Source: Adenanthera pavonina (taxonomy: Eukaryota; Streptophyta; Magnoliopsida; Fabales; Fabaceae). Taken from it: DNA of 64,000 nucleotides. Positions within the stretch are counted from its first letter, which is position 1. Each line of letters opens with the position of its first letter. Shown here in pieces: positions 13,601-23,629 of this stretch. The stretch is from positions 39,821,001-39,885,000 of the forward strand of contig JAIVEN010000002.1 in the NCBI GenBank assembly GCA_026686845.1, given 5' to 3'. Below the pieces are notes generated by a model. The model was not told where the DNA came from and made no database searches. It was given only the letters and a program-made list of their open reading frames with translations. A program made the translations under genes and the position numbers.

Positions 13601-16600
13601 ATGGGTAAGATTTGCAAGGGAAAAAATACCAAAAGAATCGGGATTCCATGCTCTCATTTTCAATAGAGAAAAAAAAAGATCTCTTAAAAGAAGAAGGCAC
13701 TAAAGCTCACTAGTTTCTCTATTGTGCAGGTTAGAAAAGGAAGATAGAAGAAGAAAAGGACATTTTAAGAGAGATTGAAATTCTTGACTATAGAAAAATT
13801 ATGGATAGGTGAATTTCAGAAGAGAAAAATCTCATCTGATATGATCCAATCTCACAACCCAACACTCTAGTTGAGCCCTATTTTTAGCCCTAGCATGCTC
13901 AAGACTTTGTTCATCCATTACAAGTTTAATGTTGAAAGAAGAAACTAGTCTCCGATCAAAAGCAAGCCCAATTTTCTACTTGTGACCCTACAAGTACTAT
14001 ATCCTTTCCTAGAACACTTGCACTTCATGATGATATTCATATTGCTTTACAAAATGTCACAAGAAAGCTAAGCATCCTTTGTGTAAAATTCGAGAGATGA
14101 TATATAGAAAAAATAGTATGTGTAATTTATTCACATAGGCATGCATATAAATAGGTGTGGCTACAACTTCCTAAATTCAAATTAGGAAGCAACAAGCAAG
14201 AAGGCAAGATATTTAATATTTGAATACATATATATATACTTATTAAAAAACTAACTAGATATTTATGAACCATTCTAACAGCCCCTCAAGTTGGAGCATA
14301 TAAATCATATGCACCAAGTTTGTAACATAAGTACTTTATTTGAGAACCCTGAGAGACTAAGTAAATATATCTACTAGTTGGTCATTTGAACTGACAAACT
14401 TGGGAGCCAAATAACCTTGCTTTATCTTCTCCCTTATAAAGTGGCAACTGACTTCAATATATTTGGTCTGGCATTAAACACTAGATTGGAAGAAATATGC
14501 ATTGTTACTTGGTTATTAACTCTATTTGATTGATACTTTCAAACCTTAATTCCTGAAGGAGTTGCTTCATAAACATAAGTTCATGTATTGCGAATGCCAT
14601 AGTGCGATACTCAACTTCAACAGTAAATCTTGTAACTAAACTTTGTTTGTTACTCTTTCATATAAGAATTTGTCTCCTAATCATAAAACCTTTCACATTA
14701 ATCCAAATGCTATCCCTCTTACCAAAACTTTTTCTGAGACATTAGAAAATGAAAATCAAATACAAGTTATGAACGTTGAGTAAAATAAACTTTGGGACTT
14801 GCTGAAGCTACCAAAGGGAAGAAATTAGTTGGCTGTAGATGGGTATAATTCATATGATCATTTGGAAAGGTATGCTTAAACCTATGGCATAGATTATATA
14901 ACATCCCTAAAAAGCTTAGATATCTCAAAATGAAAAAGAAATTCACGAAAACGAACATACACCATATTATGTGAAACTGGACAAATAGGTCATTTATACC
15001 AATTAGGAGAAAAAAGAGAAAATAACGATTTTGCTCCTAAAAAAAAAAGAAAATAAAATAGAAAAAAAAAGAGGCGCAGGATCACATGGAGGTGGCAAAA
15101 GTTTGAATTATTGGAAAAATTACACCTAATGACCTGAAAAAATTAGAAATTATAATTTTATCTCAGATTAGGGGTAATTTTGTAAATATGTAAAATTATA
15201 GTCAAATTAAAGCTCTTGAAGAGACAAGTCCAATGATATATGGCATTGAGAGTTAATGTTTAAGAATAAAGAAATAATTACTGTCGAAGATTTAGCGGTG
15301 ACTTATGTCAATAAAGTAGCTTTTTGATCTGTAAAAGCTAAAAAGGTAAAAGAAAAAACTATTAAGTACCACAAAAGAAATTTTTAGAAGACAAGATAAT
15401 AAAATAATTAAAGACACAAATTTACTTTAATCCTATACTCATAAAATGTTTTTATGCTACAAAAAGTAATTTTACTGGTCCAAGTATAAAGTAATCAATA
15501 TAGGGTATTATTGGACTAGAAAAAATATGCAATAGTTTGGAGATGAAACCCTCTCATATGGCACCACCTCAACTGACCATGTGCACAAAATGGAATGCTT
15601 AATGGTTAAGACAACTTATTGGCCAAGTTGTGATTAAAGTTAATAAAATTGATTAACAAAAAGTAATCCTAATTAGCATACTATATGTACCCCTTTCTCC
15701 CACTATTTGCATGAGACATTCACAAAGAAATGAGAGAGAAGCTACAGCAAGGTGAAGGAAGAAAGAAGGCTATGTTGGGAGAGGACAAAAATAGAAGAAA
15801 ATAAGGAGAAAATCCAAGAAAAATTGGTAAGTGCCTAACTTGAGATTTTCAAGTGTTCTAGTTGAGTTTCTTGGTTGTTTGGCTTGATTTTCTTGAAGAT
15901 CTTCCTCTTTCAACCTCTGTACAGTTTTGAACAAGGCTTGGTTTTGGGTAGAATGATTTTTTAAACCATAAAATCATGAGAAAGTATGAGTTTTTGCAAG
16001 AGAAAGTAAACTAGGTGTATTTTAAACCAAGTTTGTGAAACACCTACTCTTCCACCTAGGGTTCAGTTTTTGGCTAGACTTGGAAGTGTGTCTTAGAATG
16101 GGAATGTCATGTTTTTTATACCAAAAATAGATTCTCCATGGCCAAAAACCTTAAGAACAAGTATGAGATTCAAGATTAAGCTTAAGATAGAAAGTTTATG
16201 AGTTTTTAGGGTTTCATGGATGTATATTGACTTATACCATGAAATCAGTAGCTTGAGCAAGTGTTTATTGATGCCTAAGGACTTGAGGAAGCCTAAGGAG
16301 ACTAGTGGAAGCATTAGATTTAAGAGGAAGAGTCAAAGGAATGATTCAAGGTAGCTAAGTATACATATTCTTGCTTATGTTATTTCATTGTTTTGTAATG
16401 ACGCCTATTGGTTGCCATATTGTAAATTGTGTTTTCTTAACTGGTTTTGGCTATATTATGAGGGGTTTTACTCCCCAGGATGTCCGTTTTCTAATATGTA
16501 ATGTTGCTGAAATTTTTATGAATTTTATGGCAATGTATTGATTAATGTGGCAATTTGTTGTTTAAATTTGATATGATGTGATTATTATGTGAAATGATTA

Positions 16601-19394
16601 ACATGATGCAAAGAATGTGACTTGCTACTGAGATTATCCCAATCTCATCCCCTAAAGTATCACAAATGATTAGGCACAAGCTATGCAATGGAGTCCAAAA
16701 AGCTAATGAGCATGAAGAAGAGAATTATGCTTAAGGATAGTTCAAACTATGATTTTGTATTTTGAAGTATATTATGTAAAATTGTATATAAAGCTACAAG
16801 GAAATGTTTGCTTGATAACATGTGCCTATAAGTCTCTTATGGTGCATTGCACATGATTGAGACAAGTTTGAACCATATGTGTGATGTATGTAAGCTCCTT
16901 GCAGTGTCATGACATATTCTTGCTAATCTGAGTGTCTGATTGATATGTAGTTACTGTTTTTTTTTAAATGTGATGTAACCTATAAGTGTCACATATTTTT
17001 TAAAACTAGAAAGTGAGGGCTTTCTAACAAACTAAAGAGCACCTAAATTAGGCATGTGTACAATTTATAGTATATTTTTTAATTTAAGGGTCAAAATTGG
17101 ACAGTGTTGTGGAAATTGTAATTTTTACTATATGTACCTTTTACTTTAAAAAGCAACATAAAATCGTATAGAGCTTTAAAATTTAGTGGTTTATATTTAC
17201 GAAAACATCTATATTTGAGTTTAATATGTCACTAATTCAAAGGTAATTGGAGCTATATAATGATAGTTATGCATGTTTTTCTAAAACTATTCCAATAAAA
17301 ATAAGGTTCTAACTATTGGTAATCTAAATTGGAGTCATGCCCTACACAAGTTAAATAAATGCATAAAAAAATATGGCTATAAATTAAATATGCAGAGCTT
17401 TCTAATGATGTAAAGAAAGCACAAATTGGCTCAAGGAAAAATGTGAAATAAGTTTTCAAAGTTAAGGTAAAAAATGTAGGCATTATTATTGATCACTTAT
17501 ATAATGAAAGTTTGAGCAATAAATTTAACAAATTGGCCCAATGATGTTCAAATTTCTTTTTTTTTCTTTGTAAATCATGTTTTTAGCTATTTTTAGAGGC
17601 TTGAATTACATTAATATGATATTTTTGGAATTAGTTATGATTTTTCAAATTTCTGCCAGGAAAATTCGGTACCAAATGAATAGTACTACATTTTTTTAAA
17701 TTTTTCTATTTTTGACCCTATAATGATTCAAGCTTCTAAAATGGCTTAATTAGACATTACAAATACTATAGTATATGGGAAAGTATATATGAGAGTAAGA
17801 TGTTACAGATTACATGGAAACTTTTGTCCCAACTGCAAAAATGAATATGGTAAGGCCTGGGAATTTTATTATTTGAGATATACCAATTGATAAAGGGTCT
17901 TTTCTGACATTGTGTTGAAAATGTTTTATTTATCTCATGCCAGACTTGATATAGCCTATGTAGTGAGTTTGTTAAGTTAGTTTAAGCAACCCTAAGGAAC
18001 CACATCTCCAGGTTGTTCAAAGAATTCTACAATTCTAATTTTGTCTACAAATACCAATGTATTTAGCTTCATTCAACACAAGAAAAACTAGAATTAGACA
18101 TTCTAACACTATGCAAGTATACCCCATGTCATACCATAAATTGCAAACCATTTAGACCACCATTGTATAATCCATTCTTTGTTCATTGAACAAGGCAAGA
18201 ACACTTGCAATTGGACATTTGGACTATAAGTGGTTTTATGAATAAGAAAATCAAGTAGACATATTTACTAAAAAGTCAGTAAATTAGTATTCATAAGTTT
18301 GGTGATGAAAAACATTAATATGTAAGGTAAGAAGAAAAATATATGATAGGATAAACTGACCCGATGAATTTAATGACATTGCCTTGGCTATCTCTGATGG
18401 GAGTGATAGTGAGAAGATTCCAGAATGGGATTCCATCTTTCTTGTAGTTTAAAAGTCTGCCACAATAGCTTTTCCCAGTTTTAACTGCATCTCGAATTTT
18501 TGCCACTTCATTTTGGTCTGTATCAGGGCCTTGAAGAAATCGGCTACAACCAGAAATTGACTAGTTTTATCAGAAACAACCAATTTTTTTAGCTTAAAAC
18601 ATAAGTTATAGAGATTAGGGTCTTCTTCCCATATGAATCTTCACAACTCAACTTAATATTAGTAGAATAGTTCACCAGTTAAATTAAGAATACATTAGTT
18701 CAGTTAACACTAACAGCTTTTGATGATAATGGCTAGCCCAAGGATCTAGGTTGACATTGTGATCTTTCCATCTATAAAAGCAACAGCATGCTTACCAATT
18801 TCTTCCAACAACCTCCTTTGAAGGATAACCAGTCATATTGAAAAAGCCACTGCTAGCATACATTATTGGGCAGTCTGGTTTAGTTGCATCTGAGACAACA
18901 AATGTCTGTTGCAGTGACGCTAATGCTTCCTTCAACTCTTGGGATACCCTTGGGAATGCCGCTGATGACGACTCAGATAAGTTTGATTCTTCAGATGTCC
19001 TTGTTGATCCTACTGCATTAAATCTATCTGATAACTTTTTGCTTCTGTCACCATCAAGTGAGGATCTTGTTGTTAATCCTTCTACTACTTTAAAACTACC
19101 CGAGTTCATCACAAGGCCCCATTCGGCAGTTCTCTCAGCTATGCTTGCTTCAGTTAAAATTTGATGATCATAAGCCATCTGCTCATTTAGATGCTCCCTT
19201 GCATCATTATCTTTCTTTCCATTGTTAGCCCCAAAACCATCCATATTTGCAGAGTTGCTAGAATTGGCAAATTTTGATTCGCTAGAGAATGCCATCCACT
19301 TATCCATAGATTCCCTGCCGCTTTCTGAATAAGAAGTGAATGCTAATCCACCAGCATTATGATCATCATTAGCAAATGATCTGTGCTTCTCCAT
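1591..19394 (-). CDS. PHOT2: Phototropin 2 blue-light receptor kinase (13 exons seen, 3' end beyond window)
   Basis: Phototropins are plasma-membrane-associated blue-light receptor Ser/Thr kinases that drive phototropism, chloroplast movement and stomatal opening. Two LOV domains bind FMN and form a light-induced cysteinyl adduct that releases the C-terminal AGC-VIII kinase. Joining 19394-18796, 18543-18361, 12758-12667, 12594-12336, 12165-11949, 11304-11234, 10583-10477, 10353-10304, 10193-10089, 9472-9413, 5024-4935, 2207-2131 and 1675-1591 gives one open frame of 665 codons with GT-AG introns throughout. Seen: LOV1 with GRNCRFLQGPDTD (photoactive Cys200), LOV2 with GRNCRFLQGPETD (Cys473), the linker ending ELPDANL, the kinase glycine loop GCGDTG (631-636) and the ATP lysine in YAMKAMEK (Lys653). 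Known phot2 proteins have about 915-960 residues, so roughly 250-300 kinase residues lie beyond base 1. The short N-terminus and LOV-linker sequence fit phot2 better than phot1. An in-frame TAA lies directly before the ATG, which fixes the start. Confidence 0.95.
2131..2207 (-). CDS. PHOT2: PHOT2 exon 12: kinase glycine loop
   Basis: 77 bases encoding the kinase N-lobe entry, GEKIGLHHFKPIRPLGCGDTG. The glycine-rich loop reads G-C-G-D-T-G where related phototropins usually have G-S-G-D-T-G. The substitution leaves the three glycines intact. Donor AG|GTACTT (phase 2). Confidence 0.93.
4110..4275. repeat. Three short direct repeats in intron 11
   Basis: The phrase aagga(g)(c/t)acat.tagaagaatgtcaagta occurs near 4,122 and 4,228, with a more diverged copy near 4,175. 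Spacing is about 53 bases. They may be remnants of a transposon internal region. No function is inferred. Confidence 0.55.
4728..4771. repeat. (TA)n palindrome
   Basis: Two runs of alternating TA flank aacgaattcgaa, making a nearly perfect 44-base inverted repeat that could extrude as a cruciform. Likely an unstable microsatellite. Confidence 0.8.
4935..5024 (-). CDS. PHOT2: PHOT2 exon 11: pre-kinase hinge
   Basis: 90 bases encoding KPEDLWAIHSQPVFPRAHKK and ending WVAIQK. Acceptor TTGTAG, donor AAG|GTATTA (phase 0). A 2.7-kb intron follows. Confidence 0.94.
6167..6270. repeat. Direct repeat copy 1 (intron 10)
   Basis: About 100 bases (aaataaagataacgtaaaat and following, to the ctattctcca end) recur in the same direction at 7,888-7,992 with roughly 10-15% differences by eye. 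The pair may be ends of a small nested element of about 1.8 kb. Confidence 0.65.
7888..7992. repeat. Direct repeat copy 2 (intron 10)
   Basis: Partner of 6,167-6,270. The order aaataaagataac, aaataaatttaat, attttccta and ttctcca is conserved. Confidence 0.65.
8450..9047. mobile_element. Possible MITE in intron 10
   Basis: The left edge (ttgcttattttttaaaaaag) is partly complementary to the right edge (cttgttctgaaataagcaa), enclosing about 600 AT-rich non-coding bases. No clear target duplication was found, so this is only a candidate. Confidence 0.25.
9413..9472 (-). CDS. PHOT2: PHOT2 exon 10: J-alpha to kinase hinge
   Basis: 60 bases encoding VKATAENVDEAVRELPDANL, matching the conserved phototropin hinge. 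Acceptor AATCAG, donor TTG|GTAAGA (phase 0). A 4.4-kb intron follows. Confidence 0.94.
9473..10088 (-). other. PHOT2 intron 9
   Basis: AT-rich intron. An (AGT)8 microsatellite lies at 10,039-10,063, close to the exon 9 donor. Nothing else is recognised. Confidence 0.7.
10039..10063. repeat. (AGT)8 microsatellite
   Basis: Eight uninterrupted AGT units, 26 bases from the exon 9 splice donor of PHOT2. A likely polymorphic marker. Confidence 0.95.
10089..10193 (-). CDS. PHOT2: PHOT2 exon 9: end of LOV2 and J-alpha region
   Basis: 105 bases encoding GELQYFIGVQLDGSDHVEPL and continuing into the region expected to form the J-alpha helix, which unfolds on illumination. Acceptor CTTTAG, donor TTG|GTGAGT (phase 0). 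Confidence 0.94.
10304..10353 (-). CDS. PHOT2: PHOT2 exon 8: LOV2
   Basis: A 50-base small exon encoding KKFWNLFHLQPMRDQK. Acceptor TTGTAG, donor AAG|GTAGCT (phase 0). Confidence 0.94.
10477..10583 (-). CDS. PHOT2: PHOT2 exon 7: LOV2 core
   Basis: 107 bases encoding RFLQGPETDQSTVSKIRDAI through VQLINYTKSG. Acceptor ATGCAG, donor G|GTATAC (phase 1). Confidence 0.95.
10584..11233 (-). other. PHOT2 intron 6
   Basis: 650 bases of AT-rich intron with no repeats or ORFs worth noting. Confidence 0.7.
11234..11304 (-). CDS. PHOT2: PHOT2 exon 6: LOV2 with photoactive cysteine
   Basis: 71 bases encoding IFASDSFLELTEYTREEI and then GRNC. Cys473 is the predicted flavin-adduct residue of LOV2, the domain that normally controls kinase output. 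Donor CG|GTATAA (phase 2). Confidence 0.95.
11305..11948 (-). other. PHOT2 intron 5
   Basis: 644 bases of AT-rich intron. Plus-strand open frames here lack any recognisable coding signal. Confidence 0.7.
11949..12165 (-). CDS. PHOT2: PHOT2 exon 5: linker and start of LOV2
   Basis: 217 bases. It encodes the linker, then RERDMRQGIDLATTLERIEK and NFVISDPRLPDNPI, the conserved entry to LOV2. Acceptor CTATAG, donor ATT|GTAAGA (phase 0). Confidence 0.95.
12336..12594 (-). CDS. PHOT2: PHOT2 exon 4: LOV1-LOV2 linker
   Basis: 259 bases encoding ARQKDKALGSITEVVQTVRD, then a poorly conserved hydrophilic linker ending at GRISFIR. Acceptor TTTTAG, donor AG|GTACAT (phase 2). Confidence 0.93.
12667..12758 (-). 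CDS. PHOT2: PHOT2 exon 3: end of LOV1 and start of linker
   Basis: 92 bases. Acceptor TTGCAG, then MQVEVSKYTEGVNEKALRP, the conserved segment following LOV1. Donor G|GTAATC, phase 1. It is separated from exon 2 by a 5.6-kb intron filled with transposon remnants. Confidence 0.94.
12790..13021. repeat. Tandem duplication, 116-bp unit, beside PHOT2 exon 3
   Basis: Copy 1 starts at 12,790 and copy 2 at 12,906. Both begin agatgtgttaagt and end aactcaaaatt(a/c)tcag-like, with about 15% differences by eye. It lies in intron 2 just upstream of exon 3. Confidence 0.85.
13022..14097. other. PHOT2 intron 2, unassigned part
   Basis: About 1.1 kb of AT-rich sequence. No coding homology was recognised, although it may include worn internal sequence from the adjacent Copia fragment. 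Confidence 0.5.
14098..14281 (-). repeat. Candidate 3' LTR of Copia remnant
   Basis: Minus strand: it begins TGTTAGAATGG directly after the purine tract caacttgaggggc and ends ATATATCA, giving a 184-base TG..CA unit. It contains a TATA-like tatttatat and a gtgaataaa stretch typical of short Copia LTRs. Confidence 0.6.
14282..14760 (-). pseudogene. Copia pol remnant (RNase H C-terminus)
   Basis: Minus-strand reading with stops and small frame slips gives the order of a Copia RNase H tail. First comes EVEYRTMAFA (the usual AEAEYRA box), then a LLQELRF-like segment, then the PNILKSV area. The end resembles the usual LGAYDLYAP tail before the polypurine tract. No intact frame remains. It sits antisense-neutral in PHOT2 intron 2, in the same orientation as the gene. 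Confidence 0.7.
14961..17806 (+). mobile_element. Long LTR-like repeat, copy A (PHOT2 intron 2)
   Basis: Non-coding element sharing a long ordered series of landmarks with the copies at 19,678-22,264, 32,151-34,254 and (inverted) 35,131-38,010. Landmarks: gaaaaattacacctaatgac, the attatagtcaaa..aagctct box, a pyrimidine/purine-rich mid-section, cttgctactgagat, ctaaagagcacctaaatt, and a gatgttaca end. The size and TG..CA-like ends suggest a solo or isolated LTR. No gag or pol is attached. It is closest to the inverted copy. Confidence 0.6.
17866..18310 (+). pseudogene. Copia pol remnant (RT tail to RNase H)
   Basis: Plus-strand reading gives ARLDIAYVVSLLS (the usual RPDI-Y-V box at the end of Copia RT), then a run matching the following helix. 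After a gap comes QVDIFTKKS, matching the D-I-[FL]-T-K box at the RNase H end. Several stops interrupt it. It lies antisense to PHOT2, about 50 bases from exon 2. Confidence 0.7.
18361..18543 (-). CDS. PHOT2: PHOT2 exon 2: LOV1 core
   Basis: 183 bases. It follows acceptor TTGTAG and supplies the third base of the Cys200 codon, then RFLQGPDTDQNEVAKIRDAV and the LOV beta-sheet strands including NYKKDGIPFWN. It ends in KFIG at donor GG|GTCAGT (phase 2). Confidence 0.95.
18544..18795 (-). other. PHOT2 intron 1
   Basis: A 252-base phase-2 intron that splits the LOV1 photoactive cysteine codon. Clean GTAAG donor and TTGTAG acceptor. Confidence 0.9.
18796..19394 (-). CDS. PHOT2: PHOT2 exon 1: N-terminal extension and first half of LOV1
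   Basis: 599 coding bases. It encodes a Ser/Asn-rich N-terminal extension (about residues 1-160), the motif FPRVSQELKEALASLQQTF, and the start of LOV1 up to GRN. The donor is TG|GTAAG. The first two bases of the photoactive cysteine codon are the last two bases of this exon (phase 2). Confidence 0.95.
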
Positions 19395-19677
19395 TTATTA
19401 TACTTCTCCAACAATGAGTACAAACTTGAGAGTACAACCTACCAAATTCAAAATTGAACATGTTCAGCCTTGCTAAATCTGAAAAAATGATATTTAGGAA
19501 GGGATGTTCCACCATTATAGATGTACCCATCAAAGAACGTTCCAAGGAGATTATTATAGTTGTGTCATACAAAAAATATCAGAGGGAATAAATCTATATT
19601 AGGGGAATAATGCTAATTATAAATACAGCATAAAATGACAGTCAAATTTCTAAGAAGTAGAAAAATTCTGCAGAAAG
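19395..19677 (-). promoter_or_regulatory. PHOT2 5' leader / proximal promoter
   Basis: Only about 280 bases separate the ATG from the edge of LTR-like copy B. On the minus strand a pyrimidine-rich acceptor-like cattttttcag lies near 19,480, so a 5' UTR intron with a distant first exon is possible. A tatttataatt segment near 19,620 could be a TATA box. Neither is proven. Confidence 0.45.
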
Positions 19678-22264
19678 TGTTATAACTATAATATCATGAA
19701 TTTTACTAGATATTAAATAGTATAGAATGATAAAAATGATGATATCTAAAAATGTGTCTAGAATAATAGAAAATAGAGAGACACATAAATGAGTAGAAAA
19801 GGGCACCAACGACAATTTTTTGGATTAGAACTGAAAGGGAGAAAATTATAGTTTTACCTAAAGAAAGAAAAATTCTTTACACGATGGTCCCAAAAAAGTA
19901 TAGATTATTATGACTTTTGCCCTAGATATAAAATTTATTTCAATTTAGTCCCTTGAAGAGGAAATTCACGTGGAAGAGTTAAGTGGAAATAAGTTTTGGG
20001 AAAGATTACAGCTAAAACTCAAAAGTTTCAAAAAATTATAAGTTTACCTCGGTCAAGGGCATTTTTGTAAATATAAAAATTATAGTCAAAATGAAGCTCT
20101 CGATGAGGTAAACCTAATAGAATATAGTATGAAATTTATTAAGGTCAAAATAATATTTATAGGCAATTAGGATTTAATATTAATATTTTATCTAATAAAA
20201 GTCAATTTAAACCGTAGAAAAAGGTAGTACCGATTCAAAGACACTGAATGGACCTTGCTAAAATATAATTTGGGTCAAGATAATATTTTTGAACTCAAAG
20301 TAATTTTTGGATAATTCTGTACCAATTTAATGACAATTTAGGCAAAAATACTTAATCGGTATAGATAAATTTAATTAGTAAATGGAATATTAGTCTATAA
20401 AAATTATTAAAACAATTTTTAACCAAAAAATTGAGGTGAAGCATGTCTGGATACTGATTGGGATTAATTAAAAGATTTTTAAAGAAGAAAGGCAAAAAAA
20501 AGTCAAAGATAAAGCTACTTTATGACCTATTAAGACTTAATTGCTTTAGTTAACCTTCTAATTCATCTTCTTCACTTTTCACGCACGTCTGAATAGAGGA
20601 AGAAGAGAGCAAAAAATGTGAAACACCCTAGGAGAAAAAGGAAGAAGAAAAGCCAAAGGTTTGGTCTCAAATTTTCAAGGTAATTTCTAGCAACTACTCT
20701 CTTGTGATTTCTAGGGTTTTTGAAGAGTGTTGAGGACTATTTTCCCTCTTTTCACTTCTAAAAATTTTGACCTAGAGAGATAGTAGAGAGAGAAAATGGA
20801 GTTGTGAAGAAATCAAACCATTAAAAGACATAGAAATCCTTCAAGATGCAAGAATATGTCATTGGAATCAATGTTTGATGGGTTAATATTTTTCTACAAT
20901 TTTGTTCATTTTCTACCTATTTAGGGTTTTAAAAAGGAAAGGGAATTTCAAGATTTTGACCCTAAAAATGGATTATTTGCATCCAAAATAGGTTAGAACA
21001 AGTGTGTTGTATAAGAAATTCCCAATGAATAATAATATAGAATTTTAGAGTTAAAGTTGCCACTTTGTGAGGGAAGTGTTGTGATAAGTGACTAATGTCA
21101 TTATTTTATGGTACAATAGGGTCTAAAGGGGTATTGGAAGACCAAAGAAAGTGTTCACAAGATCTTTAGTCCATTGGAAACCTCCAAGGTAGTTATATTA
21201 CCATTTATGCCTATTATGGATAAGTTTGTTTTTATTGATTCTTTGACTATGCCATGCTATGTATTGAATATTTTGCATTGAAATTGTATTATTGGCTGTT
21301 TTTATGAACAATTTATGACTCTTAGATGTCTAATTTTTAAGGTGTTACCATGCCAAAATCTTTATAAAAATGTATGGCATATTATGACAAAGTGTTTTCC
21401 TCTTTGATGTTTTCATAAAATGCTATGAAGTTCTATGTGTATAAATGAATGCAACTACTGAGATTCTTTGAATTTCAACTCTTTCTAAATTCTTAACATT
21501 ATAGGTTCAAATTATGGCAAGGCTTCCCAAGAGAAGAAAGGGAAGGAGAAGCAAGTTACTAATTAAAATGAACTTACTATCTTTAGTGTTTTGTTTAGAA
21601 TATCTTGCAAAAATAATGTGTATGCTCTTAGAACTCTATTTGAATTTAATTATGTCTATCTAGACCTAGTATAATGTAATGTACGAAGTGGAGATAAGAC
21701 ATGGTCATGTATGTATATATTAAGGTGTATTTTGCAAAGTTGTATGATGAAAATGGCCATTGTGACCACTACTGAGAATTTCATGTATTGCTCAAAACTT
21801 TTGGCATTTAATGTATGAGTATTTTTACATGGATGTAAATTAGACATGAAGAGATTTCCATAGACACCTAGATCACTCAATTTAGAGTTGTGTATGATTT
21901 ATGGTGATTTTTCAAAGTTGTGGTCTAAACCAGGGATTTTCAGAATTGACCATTACTACAGTACCTTTTAGAAAAATAAACTGTATAAATTAGCCAAATA
22001 AATATCTAGTTGCTTATTTTTTCTATGTAGAAAATATTTTTAACTATTTTTAGAGACTAGAACCACCTCAATAAGATTTTTCGATATTTAATTATGAATT
22101 TTCAAAATTCATCAAGTAGAATGAGTTTAACCAAAGGAATAGTACCCAAAAATGAAAAAAAAATTGGTTTAAATTATTTTATGCAATCAAGTCTCTAATC
22201 ATACATTAATAAACTTAAATAGAGTCTAATATATGGAAAATGAGTCTAAGTATGAGGTGTGACA
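19678..22264 (+). mobile_element. Long LTR-like repeat, copy B (upstream of PHOT2)
   Basis: Same family as copy A. It begins around tgttataactataatatc, carries gattacagctaaaactcaaaagttt and gattcaaagacactgaatggaccttgct, and ends gaggtgtgaca (TG..CA). It matches copy C (32,151-34,254) best. The flanking 5-mers gaaag/ataac do not match, so the left edge is approximate. There is no coding capacity. It lies head-to-head with PHOT2. Confidence 0.6.
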
Positions 22265-22952
22265 ATAACCCTTTATATAAATAAATGTGAACAATAAATC
22301 ACATGATTGAGAATTAGCAACCAACAAATGAACACTTCTGTATTCAATAATTCATATAAAAGGAATAACCAAACTCCCTAAAAAAATTTAAAAACTTTCC
22401 ACATATTTGATACTATTTTCACAAAGTGTAGTTGATTATTTGAAGGGGTTTGGATAGAGATAATGCATAAACTGCAAAGTGCAAATAGAGTCTTTAAAAG
22501 TTAAAAAAAAATAATAAAAAGAGATACTTCAATAGTTCTCCCATGGGGGGAAAATTCAATCCTTTGATGAGATGCATTCTTACTTCATCTTTTGGCCTGA
22601 CAAAGACAATGGCAAAGCCCGAAAAAACTCTTTTGACTTAAACTATGTACCTGCTCTTGATAATTTTGGTATGCTTTAACTTCACTGCTCACTCTTAGAA
22701 GGAAAATGATGAACCCTTGAAGATAGCATTCGTCAATGTCTTGAACTGAAATGTGTGTGTGTGTGTATCTACTTCGAGCTTCCACAAGTACTTGAGCATT
22801 AATGGCCTCCTAAAATAGAGAAGCAATGAGGAGACATTTCATTTGCAAGGCCAAAAAACTAATAAAATAGATACTTGTTTGTATGCACAAGTTAAGACAT
22901 CGATTTCCCCATTTATCCACCAAAAACCATTTTATAGTTGGAAAAAAAAAAA

Positions 22953-22972
22953 ACACACACACACACACACAC
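22953..22972. repeat. (AC)n microsatellite
   Basis: Ten AC units after an A-run in array unit 1. Equivalent tracts occur at about 24,650-24,668 (unit 3) and 27,536-27,555 (unit 5). Confidence 0.95.
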
Positions 22973-23601
22973 AAAAACATAGCATAGAAAAAGAAAATAT
23001 ATTTGCATACGTGAATATTTATGCAAAGTATTTGGCATCACATTGGTTAGAGATAAATTTCACTATCACAATTAATTCATTTTGTCTCCTTTGAAAAATG
23101 ACAAGAAAGAAATTTTGCCTACATAAGAAAAATAATGAATACATGGTGTGGTTGTGTGAACTTCCACATCTTAAACTGAGTGGGAGAGCAAACAGCATAA
23201 GTGAGATGAGGGGAAAACTAACATTGCAGGTACCCTTCATAAAGGCACGCATTATAACAAATCATCACAAAGAGCAATTGATTATTTGAAGGGGTTAGGA
23301 TAGGGATAATGCATAAACTACAAAGTGTAAATAAAGCCTTTAAAAGTCAAAAGAAACAAAAAAATAGAAAGAGATACTTCAATAGTTCTCCAATAGGGAG
23401 AAAAAATTCAATCCTTTGACGAGATGCATTCATATTTCAACTTTTGGCCCAACAAAAACAATGGCAAAGCCCAAAAAACCTCTTTTGACTTCAACTGTGT
23501 ACCTGCTCTTGACAATCTTGATATGCTTTAACTTCACTGTTGCTCTTAGAAGGAAAATGATGAACCCATAAAGATAGCATTCATCAATGTCTCGAACTGA
23601 A

Positions 23602-23629
23602 GTGTGTGTGTGTGTGTGCGCGCGCGCGC
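23602..23629. repeat. (GT)n(GC)n alternating purine-pyrimidine tract
   Basis: 28 uninterrupted alternating bases, GT repeats passing into GC repeats. This composition readily adopts Z-DNA. The equivalent site in the other array units has only GT. Confidence 0.9.

Noticed and set aside
18838..19164. 108-codon plus-strand ORF opposite PHOT2 exon 1
   Set aside because: It is a shadow frame antisense to well-conserved phototropin coding sequence.
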